NCBI GenBank assembly: GCA_023055505.1
Contig: JALIRH010000007.1
Location: forward strand, 28,935,720 to 28,999,719
DNA: 64,000 nt
Source: Callipepla californica brunnescens
Lineage: Eukaryota > Chordata > Aves > Galliformes > Odontophoridae
Reading direction: 5' to 3'
Positions 24,397 through 37,100 of the stretch are shown here, one piece after another. A program made the translations under genes and the position numbers. Position 1 is the first letter of the stretch. Each line of letters opens with the position of its first letter. The notes below the pieces were generated by a model that saw only the letters and a list, made by a program, of their open reading frames with translations, did not search any database and was not told the origin of the DNA.

Positions 24397-24850
24397 GGGC
24401 CACAAGGATGATCAGAGGGCTGGAACACCTCTCCTACAAAGACAGGCTGAGGGAGCTCAACTTGTTCAGTCTGAAGAAGAGGAGGCTGTGGAGAGACCTC
24501 ATTGTGGCCTCCCGCTATTTAAAGAGGGGGGGTGGGATATAAACAAGGGGAAATCAATTTTTTACATGGGTAGATAGTGACAGAACAAGGGAGAATGGTT
24601 TTAAACTCGAGATTTAGATTAGATGTCAGGGGGCATTTCAACAGAGAGAGCGGTGAGGTGCTGGCACGGGTTGCCCAGAGAGATTGTGGATGCCCCAGCC
24701 CTGGAGGTGTTCAAGGCCAGGATTGGATGGGGCCCTGGGAAACACAGTCTAGTGCTTGATCTAGCAGTTGGCAATCCTATCCATGTCAGGGGGTTGGAAC
24801 TTGATGACTTTTGAGGCCTCTTCCAACCCAAGCCATTCTGTGGTTCTGTA
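24397..24850 (+). mobile_element. CR1 3' fragment, about 0.45 kb
   Basis: Sense copy with characteristic text: gggccacaaggatgatcaga, ggctggaacacctctcctac, gacaggctgagggagctcaa, gttgcccagagagattgtgg, and a 3' end ttccaacccaagccattctg. Confidence 0.95.
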
Positions 24851-25540
24851 ATTATAAATAACCACTTCCCAGCGCATATTCAGGGATGTATTTTAACTCT
24901 TCTGTGCCGACCTCAACTGTAAGTGTTTGGAATTGATGTTTTAAAGATATCCAGTTCCTAGCTTTGAATGTTCAGTGGGATACTGAATTGGTTTGGGTTT
25001 ATTCTAAAACAGTGTTTTCAGAATTGCTAGATCTGCAACAGCCCCTCCCATGTTCAGACAACTCTGATGATACCTAAACATGGCAACTCAGACTTCCTAT
25101 TCTAGAGGTATCGTGCTACTCAGGACTTATTATATGAGTTCTAGGTGTCTTTAGTGTTTTTTTAAATCTCCCTTTGTCAGAATTAGCTCTTGCAGAATAT
25201 GGGATATTCCCTCCCTTTAAGATAAAAATCTAGAACCTCAACAAAATTTAGAAAGAAAGCACAAGTTTGAAAAAGAAAATACCAAATGTTCTTTAAAAAA
25301 AAAACCAAAAAGCAGAACAAGCTCATGCATGCCTCTGTACTTAATCACTTCAGCTAGTACATGAGCATACTACATAGAAAACGATTACTCAAAAATGCCA
25401 CATGTAATTCATTGCCTGAACTGAGAAACATCAAATTTAAAGAGTCTAATGGATGCATTTTAACATTCAGTGTTAAACGCATTTGAAGCATAATAAAACT
25501 GCTGAAGATTATGCTCTCTCTGATAATATACAATTTGATT

Positions 25541-27986
25541 ATTTTTATTAGCCAAAGTCACCTTCACTAAATTATGCATTACAGTTGATGTCAAATTCAG
25601 GAGGGAGCTTAATGGTAAATGAAAAGCTTAATTAACTTGATAGTCTCTCTAAATAAAAGGGTACGCATGACTATACAGATCTTAGGCCAAATATAAAGGA
25701 ACAATATTCTTTAGTAGTTAGTATTCATACCACAGCCAGTGTGATGAGACACTTTCCTAAATATCTTGTCCGAGAATGAGTACGTGCTGGTACGCGCTGC
25801 TCATCTCACATAATCACATATACCTGACAAGAGGGAAGGGAGAAAAGACTGAGACTGGGTCACAATGGTGGATATCAACGAAATGGAAAACAGTTATGGC
25901 TGCCCTTCAACAAAAGTCCAGAGGATTGGAGAGCTGTGGAAAGGCAGCTCTTACACACCGTTTCTGCGGCGAAATCTGAAGAGAACTTTGCCTTAACTGA
26001 AGGGTTGTTCTGAAAAGCCACCCTCACCTAATACAGCAGATGGTGATAGGACCAAAACTTTCCATTCCTGAATCATTCTGCTTTCATTACAGCTACAGTA
26101 ATTATCCTTCACGCTGCCACCAGGACTGATACTTTTGGTTATTCTTTCTCAGCACCTCGAATTGCATTCCTCATCAACTGAGACTTGGAGCCTAGATCCA
26201 TTTAGTAACTAACACCTATTTCTAAGAACTCCTCATGTATTCAGTACATTCATGCCAAAATGGCCAATTTGTTGCAGAAAGATAAGTCACGCATTTTAGG
26301 CAGCAGTAAAGGACTTGGAAAGTACTGGTTTCTCTTTTGGCAGATGCCTGTGAGGATTGTCTTTGCTTCCAATGCCAGGTGCTCTCCCAGCTCATTGCAG
26401 CATTAGAGCCTTAAGATGTGTACAGCATACAGAGACTTTGTATTTGCATTCAAACCACCAATGAATTTAGACTTGTTCACAGGTTAAACTTCTCCTTTTT
26501 CAACAAAAGCCAGCAAACACTGGGAGCTCTTAGCTCACTAATAGACACGCAGCGCTATTCCTTGCCTTAACCAGAAGAAAACTTTCAAATTCCATCTCCC
26601 TTTTTATCTCCAGAGCTATCTCAGGTGGGGATAGGCTGTGACCGAGTGAAGTGCAGCTCCCCTCACCCAGTTCTGGTGTACTGCAAGCTGCCTTCCAAAT
26701 CAAGCTCTTCCCACTCCCAGCAGCTGCCGACTTCACCTTTGGAATGTGTATGCAATTGGTTTGCAGTGGGACTGGGGGGAAAGAGGAGTTGTTCTAGGAA
26801 CCATACTTTTATATCATTAACTAAACAAAACCAGTAAACACGGAATTCAGAAAGTTTTACTTATTGTTAAAGTTTGAGAGTACTCTGATGTCCTGGTTGA
26901 TTCTGTGACAGATCTGTTCATTTCTATATTAAAAGTAGCGACGTATTCTGATTACTGCAACAGGTTGATTTCTGCAGGACTCATTTGGATTTCAATTGCA
27001 GATGTGCCCATAAGTAGAAGGAATCAGAAGTCATTGCTCACATCTGTAGGACTCCCATCAGTACACCTGAACGGCCGGGTAGGAACGCACAGATTCTTCA
27101 CTGCAACAACCACAACTGTGCAGGCCATCAAAACAAAGTTAGCAGCATAAATTCAATCTTCCAGATCCACCGCCCTCCTCCAAAACCTTATAAAAATACC
27201 AGTGCAACATAGAGCCATTTTACAAAACAATTGTCTTTATAGAAAGGTCTTCTAGTGGTATATGCTGAGGTAAATAATAGAAGTAGACCCCGAGGGCATT
27301 ACCAGTGTTATGAAGAACTCCAGATGAAATGTGGCCAAAAGCCCGTTTTATAAAAGCTAATATTTACCCACCAGCTATGATTGCTGGTAAGGTACTTATT
27401 GCTGTCATACTTCAAAATTATTTTTTCAGATTACAAATTGAAAAAAGATACGAAATCAGATCAGTACGAATGTTAGGTAGTAGCTGTAACAAATTTTAAA
27501 AGGCATTGTACCGAGTTTTCTGAATGGTTTACTAGCCAATTGGATTGTAGCAGGTAAATAAACTACAGCATACGGTTTACCTGACACGATGCATCAAAAC
27601 CACCATAAAAACTAAGTTTATCAAAGTCCAACTCCACAAGGAAAACATGAAAAAGTGCAAATTATGTACCCAGTATTTCTGTCACAGCTGTTTTTGTTGT
27701 TTTTTTTTCCTTAATATGGCATGAAAAAGGTTTACAGCATATATTAAGAAAATCCTTACAAGTGTTCACCTCAATGCTTATATATACAACATTTTGCTCA
27801 AAGTGCTCACTATATTAAAAAAAACTGATTGGATAAAAATATTTAAACAGTGCTTTCTGAACGTTCAGGGAAAATTCGTATAATACATCAGTCCCATTGG
27901 TTTTCCTCTTCACTCAGTGCAATGAGATGCAGAAGTCACATCAACTTCATGACAACTTAGCTCGCCACGGTGCCAGAAAACCTCAG
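25541..27986 (-). other. RRAGD: Probable RRAGD 3' UTR
   Basis: About 2.4 kb downstream of the RRAGD stop. It contains no repeat and no downstream exon, and is AT-rich as expected for a long vertebrate 3' UTR; human RRAGD also has a multi-kilobase one. The far limit is set only by the first AATAAA met on the minus strand, so the true end may be nearer or farther. Confidence 0.45.
25544..25549 (-). terminator. RRAGD: Candidate RRAGD polyadenylation signal
   Basis: TTTATT on the plus strand, AATAAA on the gene strand, about 2.44 kb after the stop codon. It is the first canonical hexamer I found downstream. The following sequence is not clearly GU-rich, so confidence is low. Confidence 0.28.
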
Positions 27987-28138
27987 TTACAGTGGCATTC
28001 TTGGTGTCCCATTGGGAGTGGGTCTCTTATTTTTTTGCACATGGCTTTGATGTTTTCGAGATCTTACTACTTTCATTCTTACTTCAAATACTTCTTGTAT
28101 GGCTTTTCGGAAACAATGGAAATTGTAGTCTATTAATC
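27987..28138 (-). CDS. RRAGD: RRAGD coding exon 7 and stop
   Basis: Acceptor tgtctctgtag, then [20 protein letters not shown] and a basic tail ending [13 protein letters not shown], stop TAA at 27987-27989. The tail ([10 protein letters not shown]) is the most changed part of the C-terminus relative to human KVQNRLQKKK. Confidence 0.97.
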
Positions 28139-31100
28139 CTACAGAGACAGAAATGTTTTTCATATTAATGAAGACATTTACACAGATGAAGTAGTCACAG
28201 ATTTGTTTATATTCTACACTTACTGAAATACCACATTCTTTCTGGAGGTCACAAGCAGTGAATCCTCCAGGCAATTTTTTCTGTGCTAAGCAGAAGTACA
28301 TTCAATTAATACAAATAATTCATCAAGCATCACAGTTTCATATTGCATCCTGTATTAACTGCACATATTGGTCTTAAGAGAAGACAAAGAGAGTACCTTG
28401 GCAGATAAGAAAGCTTTAACTTAATAAAGAGCTTTGGAGAAGTGCTCAGTATACTACAGTATCAACTAAACTGTTTCCCAAATTATGGTGTCATTTTGCT
28501 TCTCCATCTCACAGAAGAACCATGATAAAATAAGTATCAACTAGTGGTAAAAAAAGGTAAATCTTTTTTTGTATAATCCATAAGCTCTGAAAAAGATACG
28601 CTCTAGCAAATACTTCACCGGTTATACTTCACTTTACACTCTAACTGAAAGCTAACACAGTGGTCATGGTGTTAGATTACATACATACATAGCAGGCAGT
28701 TAAAATTACCATGTGAGTGGGCTGGCTGTGATCCCACAGAAAAGCTGTAAAGCCATACTGGTAAGTCAATCAGAAGACTTGTCGGATGCTATAAATTGTT
28801 TAATTCTGCCATACAGTTTTAAAATGTTGCTACTGAGCTGATGAACTCAGGCAAGGTTAATTGCCGTAAGCTTTCTTAATGTTGTGCTTTCCATCCCAGT
28901 TTCCTTAACAGGAGGTGATATAAATTTGAAATAGTTTATATCCAACATGTTATACTTAATTTTTTTCCAGAAATTGCTTTCCCTTTCGCTGCAGTTCAGA
29001 CAAAGTTGAAGTTTCCAGACGCCAAAACAAAACTGCAACAGAATACCAAACTGTATGGCTAACGAGTACTGACTTCAGTAAGAAGTGTCCCAAATTTATG
29101 CAGACACAACTTGACATGAGCGTGCACGAAGCCTAACAAGTATTTGCTCTACAGGGTGTCTTTTCTGAGACTGTCTTGTTAGTGGGTGTGTTACAGGAAC
29201 ACCTTTTAATGCTTACAGCAAAACCAACACTGGCAGCATCTAATTTTCATAGATAGCAACACTGCTACAGATGTGTGAGAGAAATGTGACCAGGTAAAAT
29301 TCTATAAGATAAAAGCTTAAACAGCCTGTAGAATGGTTCAGCACAGATGATGTGAGTACTGCACTCACAAACACAACGCTGCTGACTGGTGAATTAGTAT
29401 CACAAGAGGTGGGTCACAAGCCAAAACGATGGCTCATTTTTCCACTGTTCATTTCCAGCCTTGGGACATGTGAAGCCCAGTAATTCGGTGAACACACACA
29501 CCAAGCAAGCAATGTGATAATCAACTAAGCTTGCAGCGTTGACCTTAACTAGGGTCAGAGAAAGAAAAGAAATGTTAGGTACTTTAGCTACAAAATATAA
29601 AAGCTGCCAAGTTCCCAAAAATGCAGCTTTTAAAAAGCCTACTTTCAAAGGCAAGAAAAGCAAGAACATATTTCTATCAGCTAGTTTCAATGCTTTTCCC
29701 TCGGTTTTGGCACGCAAGCTGTTCCAAACGCATATGCTAGTGCCAATAGGTACAAAGCAACGCTAGCCAAGATAAACTGACACATTCTACTGTTGCAGAT
29801 GGAAACTCCATTGCAGTGAATGTAAACGGTACGCTTTCTTATCAGAAAGCAGTCAAATGGATTTATGATTTCATCTTAATGTTAGCACAATACCTCATGC
29901 TTTTAACCACATTATGGAAGCTTTATCAAGTTGTAATATTTGTGACACAGCTAAACACTGTATCAGCTAACGATAATCACAGTTACTCGTTATCTTGTTA
30001 GAGTAAAGTAAAATAACATAATATTAGAAAGGGGAAAATACCTTTTCTCTCAAAGCTTTCTTCTCTCACAAAGCAAACAAGAGCAAGGAATTTTGTCACC
30101 TCTTTTAAATAAAGGACAGTTGTATTGTTCAGTTTTATGATTGCCATTGATTCTTTGTCATAAGGAGTTCCAGTGCCATCATCCTTAAGCCTGGAAGGCA
30201 ATGTTCAAACAAACAAACAAGGTAAGGCATCAGATGAATTAAAAGTACTTCCAGATAGGCTCTCAATCTTTATGAAATTTTCATTTTAACCTTTCAGGGA
30301 AATTCTTCAAGCACCACAATGCATAAACTAAGCAGACATAGAGATTAAACTGTTTATTCAACTCCATCCAGAAATCAGATTGCTAAGTTTCCAAGAATCT
30401 GACATGGAGCCCTACTTCCTTCAAACCATTTACCATAAAGTTGTCTGTTTTCTTTTAATCGTGGCACTATATTGCAACCTTATCTAAAGCACGTGATCCA
30501 GTGAGTCTGTACTGAGAATTCCAAATCCAATAACCTTGCTTCAGCAATGGCAGCTGACTGATGGTTTACACCATCATGAGACCTCCCTCATGAGACATGA
30601 GATGTTTGCAGATGACAGTCTCCTTTGCACCACGACAATCTCTGTACTGCCTTTGGACCTTGTCATTTTACTCTTATTCCTGAAAGCATGCAGAGATCTT
30701 CTTAAATGGGCAGTTATCACCAATCTCCCAGAATAATTAGCATAAATAATATATTAAGATAACAGGTCCCACATATATTCCAGAAACAGAAGACAAGAAA
30801 TGAATTCCAATATCATGCTTTTAGTTTATTGCTAAAAACCATGACAGGCAGTTTTCTATGACAAATGATTACTCAAGAGACAGTGGCAGAATGACATTGA
30901 CTAGATTGCATTCCTGTTGTGCTACACAGATAATAATTTTGAACCTCACTACTGTATCTTTCTCTGCACACATCTAGAAAAGGCTACAGAATCAGAATCC
31001 TTCATTGTATACCTCTGTAAAACACAAGTTCTTGTACAGCTGAGTGACCAAATCTAAAATCTGAAGGATAAGTAGAATACAATTCAGTAAATTTTACAGT

Positions 31101-34100
31101 GGTGTTCATCAATTTGTTGGGTTGTTTTTTTGTTTTTGTTTTTGCTCTTCTAATGGTTATTGTACAACTGCACCAGGATTTTCCTCCATACCTTCTCTAA
31201 AAGTGCAAAAGATCTATAAACAGGTAAGAACTTCATGCTACCAAAGACTGTCACATCCTCAGAAGTAGATACTGTGATTTAGCCTCTAAGTCTATGCACC
31301 TTAATGCACTAATTCTTAAAGCACCCCCGCCTTTCCCAGCAATAGCTAGCATTGCCTTGGGCCAAGCCGTTCAAAACACCAGCATAACTTGCAAGAAAGT
31401 TGATGGCAGCAAGCTGAGTGGTGCCACTGACACAACAGAAGGGAAGGATGCCATCCAGAGGGACCTGGACACACTCAAGAAGTGGGCACATGCAAATCTA
31501 ATGACGTTTAACAAGGTCAAGTACAGGTGTTGCACTTGGGTCAAGGCAGTCCCAGAAATGAATACTGACTGGGAGAAGAACTCCTTGAGAGCAGCCCTGT
31601 GCAGAAGGACTTGGGGGTCCCAATGGACAAAAAGCTGGACAGGAGCCAGCAGTGTGCCCTTGTAGCCTGGAATGACAGCAGTGGCCTGGGCTGCATCAAA
31701 AGAAGGGTGGCCAGCAGGGAGAGGTAGGGGATTGTCCTCCTCCACTCTGCCCTTGCGAGGCCCCACCTGAAGTACTGTGTCCAAGCCTGGGGCCACCAGT
31801 GCAGGAAGAATACAGAGCTGTTGGAGTGGGTCCAGAGGAGGGCAATGAAGGTGACCAGAAGGCTGGAGAACCCCTCCTATGAAGAAAGGTTGAGGGCAAG
31901 AGGATATATTTAGGTTAGATGCTAGAAATAATTTTTTTTTTTACTCAGAGTGTGATGAGGTGCTGGAATACGTTGCCCAGAAAGGTTGTGGATGTCCCAT
32001 CACCGGAGGCATTCAAGGCCAGGTTGGATGGGATCCTGGGAAGCCTGATCCAGTGACTGGCAACTCTGCCCATGGCAGGTGGGCTGGAACTAGATGATCT
32101 TTAAGGTCTCCTCCAACCTAAGCCATTCTATGATTGTATGAGAGTTCTCCAGTCACTAAAGGATAGGAAGCTGAAATAAGAATTTCTTGCAGGGTAAAGG
32201 GAATGAGCAAAAAACTGAAGAGTGAAGCAGCTCTTTAAGGCCAGCAGAGGCCACTAGCTATTAAACACAACCACATACAACCTCACATTTAATTATTTAT
32301 TTTAAATGAGAGACATCTTTCTGTTGAATTTGGCCCTGGGAAACAAAAAGATAGTTAATATTTCCTTTTATTTTAGAGTGGCTACTTTCCACCCCTTCCC
32401 ACAATAAATAAATAAATATATTTTATCCTCACAGAGAAAGAGGAAGGTGCTCACAAGAGAAGCTGGACAGGGAACACTCCTTGTTGCTAGAAGGTGATCT
32501 GTACCTTAGAGGTCCTTAATTTCCTCCTTCTCCTTTGTCTTGATAAATTACTCATTATTTTTACACCCACTTCATTCTTATTTTGAGGTCATTCAGATTC
32601 TAGGTACATAGCTCCATGAAAAAACAAACAAACAAAAACTCCCACCAATTTACTTACCCATATATACAAGAAATGTCAATCACAACATCTATCATATCAC
32701 AGCAGAGTTCGTAAGTTTGCATATCCACTGGAGTACTGTCAGTTGCGACATAGATCTTACTTACTACATCAAATAAAAATGCTTTTTCAATCCCAGAATT
32801 CTATTGAAGAAAGAAAAAAGGAAAGAGAGAAAAATGAAATGTAAATCATTTGTTTAAATTAGTACCAAGCTTTTCTGCTTCCCTACTTGCCTGCTGCACA
32901 AAACATTAGGTTGAGCTATGTAGGAATTAAATTGAAATCGAGCTCATTTTAATCAGTGACATATTTGTAGCAAGCTGTGATGGCTACAGACCTTCCATAT
33001 GCTTCTGCCTTTGACTGAAGTTAGATTCTCAAACTTCCTCTCTGGAAAACATCTGGATAAATTACACTTATTTTCAGTGTAAGACACAAGATTAAAAAAA
33101 AAATTCCAAGATCACGCTCCTGGGGTCTTGTTTCTGATTGTAGCAATGAACATAAAAAGAAAAATATAACGTTATTCTAACTGGACATATAGGACTGTGG
33201 AAACAGAAAAAAATTGATTGAAAAACACAGTAGGAATCAAGAACTAATTTCTCAAGGAAACTGAGAAATTGTTTCATCAGTAGCTGTTCTACTGCATAGT
33301 TCCTTAGAACAACTTTTATTTAGGACCGCAGGAAAAAGATAAGTATTTTGATAGCATTCTTTCAGCTTTCATGTAGAATTTGTTGTTAAAGACATGTTTA
33401 AGGCTTGCTAATGTGACAGCATCTACGCTCCTGTCATCCCGCCAAGCTAATCAAGACTCCCTCTGTACTGAAGATATATTGTATCTGCAACTCTCAGATG
33501 GTAGGCAGGAATGCTAGCTTAGTCTCAGCTTATACTCTGGGTAGATAAGGTAAACTGTCATAAGCCTCTGCTTCCTAGAGTGAGGAAAAAAAGCAATAAA
33601 ATAAACAAACAAACAAACCAAAAATCCCAACTACCACCAAAAAAAACCCACCCATGTACTGGAAAACTGAAAACAGTAGCTCTGTGTGCTGATATCAATG
33701 GTTTGCACCTGGGCAGCTATCCCAGCATGAACACAAAAGACACTTCCCCAGTACTGATGAAGATGAAGCTGACAAACATGCTTCAGAATCCTAATACACA
33801 GGACCAGAAGCAATCTTCTCCCATTAAACCCTACTTTTCCATACATGGTCCTCCCTTTTAGTATGATTTGGGACTGTTGCCATAACTGTTCTGTAACTGT
33901 CAAAAACTCTGAAAACTCATACCAACTTTTATAGTTTCGGCTTTTCTAGTTATAGAAGTTTTCTTCTTGTGCTCTCTTTTGTAAGGAAATAATTTATCAC
34001 TATTAGAGACTAAAGTGACACTCACACTTTCCAAACTCCCCATAATAAGCACAAAGATTTCAACCTGAGGTATGAATTCTTTCACTGCTGGGAGCCCAAA

Positions 34101-37100
34101 TAAGGTGGGAAACATTCATTCACAGTGGTAACAGAGGCAAATTTCTTGCATGTCGTTATGGAAAACGACTTGAAGAATGGTCCATTTCTGCAGCTCATTA
34201 ATAGAAAAAAAACATTCAAGAAAAAGTATACTCTCTGGATACCTTATGTACATGAGCTGAAGTACATAATATACAAGGAGACTCTCAGAGAACTGGGATT
34301 ACTCAGTCCAAGCAAAAGAAAGCTCATTGCTGTCTATGAACACCTAGTAGGAGGATGTGCAAAAGACAGGTCCAAACTTTTATCAGAACAAGTGTTGAAG
34401 GGCAAGGGGCAAAAGACATGCTGAAATTCTATCTAAATAAAAAATAAATTAAAAATAAAGCACAAAAGAAAAAATTCAAACAAGCAACAACACAACCTTT
34501 TTTAACATGAGTGGTCCAGCACTGGGAGCATGCTGATTTGAGAAGTTGTGGGGTTACTATCCTTGGAGATACACAAAGCTGAACTAGACCCAGCCCTACA
34601 CAAACCTGCACATAGTAGCTTGGCTTTCAGCAGGAGCTGACCTCTAAAGGTCCTGCTCAGTCTATGTGGCTCTAGGAGTCAACATTCTTTGAGCACTAAG
34701 AACAAAACTGTTGTGTATTTATTTTGGTTATTCTGGCCACACAGCCGTGCAATTTTAATATTCAAACAATACATACATTCTGACAGCACTTCACATACTT
34801 CTACATGTGCTGTCAAATAAGATTAATCACAAGACTGACTTGTAAATACCATCTGAATATATTTCTTAAGAAGAAAACTACTTTTAGACTAAAGCAGTTG
34901 GAACTTGAGCCCTGCGGTGTCATTCTTGAGAAGTCAATTATAAAATTTTATATTATGTGAAGAGAAATTCAGCCATACACCTAAGAAGTACCTTAAAATA
35001 TTAAGATGTCAGTGACAATACTGTAACTTTTAACAATGAGAAGTGATACGCCCATCTCAGAACTCTAGCAACTGCAGCCTGTCAGCACTTGCAGTGACAG
35101 TTTAAAAGGTTTTCATCTTGAAATGTCTGCCATGCCAGCAATAACACATGGCAGTAGGGTAAAACTTGGCATCTTGATACACTGTGGTAGGATCTGCTGA
35201 TAAAGTGGCACGTGTCTGCTTCTCTTTAACTTTATATGGTGACAGAAACCTCTACAAAAGGGCAGGATGGGCTGCCAGGAGTAGTAACCACTAAATTGTA
35301 CCAGCATGACCACTCTGATTTCATTTGCTGGAGATTTTAGTATGCTTTTAGTTACAAAACCGAAGGATTTGCCAGAATGTTTGTGAGGAAATTCATCAAG
35401 ATAAACGTGCCAGTAAAAACAATAATTATGAAGCCATAAGAAGACAGGGAACTTTGGGCAAAAAAATACTATTCAAAGAGACTTGGATAGTGAAAATAAC
35501 AGCGAGAAATCAACTGTTAGATTAGGTAAATGGGCCTGTCTTTCTCCTTGAAAGTATGGAGACTAAGTCGGAAGCTGGCACTATAAAGTAGTTTTTACAT
35601 ATCCCCATGTCATACAACTTGATTACTTGGTAGGGCCATAGGAATCACAAAACCATACCTCCCTCTACACGAAGCTGATGTTAGCCAAAATTTACATGGG
35701 TTTTGAACATCAAACCATTCTTGAGTTATTTTGTTTTAAGGCAGTTAGACTAGAGAATGCAGAAGCAGCATGAGCTGTATAAGCTAACGCACACTGGCAC
35801 TAAAAAAGTTGGTTAGAAACCTGAGGTGAACCCAAGGGTGATCACAGATCTATTTTTGTAATCACCAGCTTTTGTGTTGGAAGACTTCATGGCATAAATG
35901 AAAGCACATCCTCATGAATATTGCTGCAAACCCAAACTAGAACACCAACACACCCACATTTTGATAACCAACACACTGGCTTCCTGAAGTAAAGCATGAA
36001 CAGAATCTGTGTCAAGATTCCTAACCTGATTTGTTGTCACTAAGTTGCTAAAGAGGCGCCCACTAATTCTACACGAGAGAACGATGTTTAGTCTTCCTAT
36101 GGTTGCAAGTAAGAGTCATTTTGAGTCTCCTGTCTACAGATAAAAGATGCTCTTATAAACAAAAAGCAAGCTTTCTGAGGACACAGTGAAGCAGCTAGAT
36201 CTTATTCTATGCCACTGACCATTACATTCTATCTGGAGATAAGAAAGTCTGAGATCCTCAAGACTCTTGCCCCTACCAGGTAGAAGAAATAGCATATCTC
36301 TGAGGGATAATTCTCTACATTTCCCATTCATTTGAAAGAGCTGTTCTTCCCTACCAGCTGTATCTGATACTCTGGATATTATGAGGCCTTCAGTCTGGGT
36401 GCCCCAGATGCACAAACAGCTGTTGTCATTCAGGAAACAGCTCATGCTCAAGTCATGTAGTGGTCTGGTACAAACTTTCCAGCAACTCCAAACAGTGAGA
36501 TCAGACTTGTGATATGAGTGACTAGGGCACTTCTGGGGTGAAGAAGATTAGCATTCAGCCAGCTTTCTCATTAATACTATATAGCATATTCAGAATAACA
36601 CCCAATTGCTCCAGAACTATAATCATTACCCTTTCATCATTGCCTTTCTACCTTAAGTGGAATGCAGGGCTGGATGATTATTGGCATGCAGACCAGCCGT
36701 TTTGGTGGAAAGAGGTCTTTGTTATAAACCATTCCTTATGAATTGGCTGCCTAATGGTAAGAGAAGAAAATTGGGAAAGACATGTCTTTAATCCTAGCTT
36801 TCCCTTTCAGCAACACAGTTTCCCCAATTTTCACACCCCACACTGAGAAACTGTGAAGTCTAATTTTATCCTACAGGCTGTAGAATGATATTAAATAATT
36901 TCATGACTTCAGAATCACAAAAAGGCAAATCAAAATGCCTTGCTTGGAAATGAAAGTTTGACTAATGCTAATGAGAGGTACAAAAAAGGGTAGAGTTTCA
37001 GGAGCCACTAGGATCTGAATTAAAGCATCAAGAAAAGGGGGGACTCCCCTTTTTCACAGCTACTTACTGTACTCCCCTTTGCTCTTTGTCACGTTTTCAA

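Larger units (their letters stand above)
18081..25540. other. Intergenic region between UBE2J1 and RRAGD
   Basis: 7.5 kb between the UBE2J1 promoter and the presumed RRAGD 3' end. It holds CR1 copies at about 20801-21403 and 24397-24850, a run of 18 T near 19866, and a coding-like stretch at 22699-23193. No splice-supported exon is seen. Confidence 0.75.
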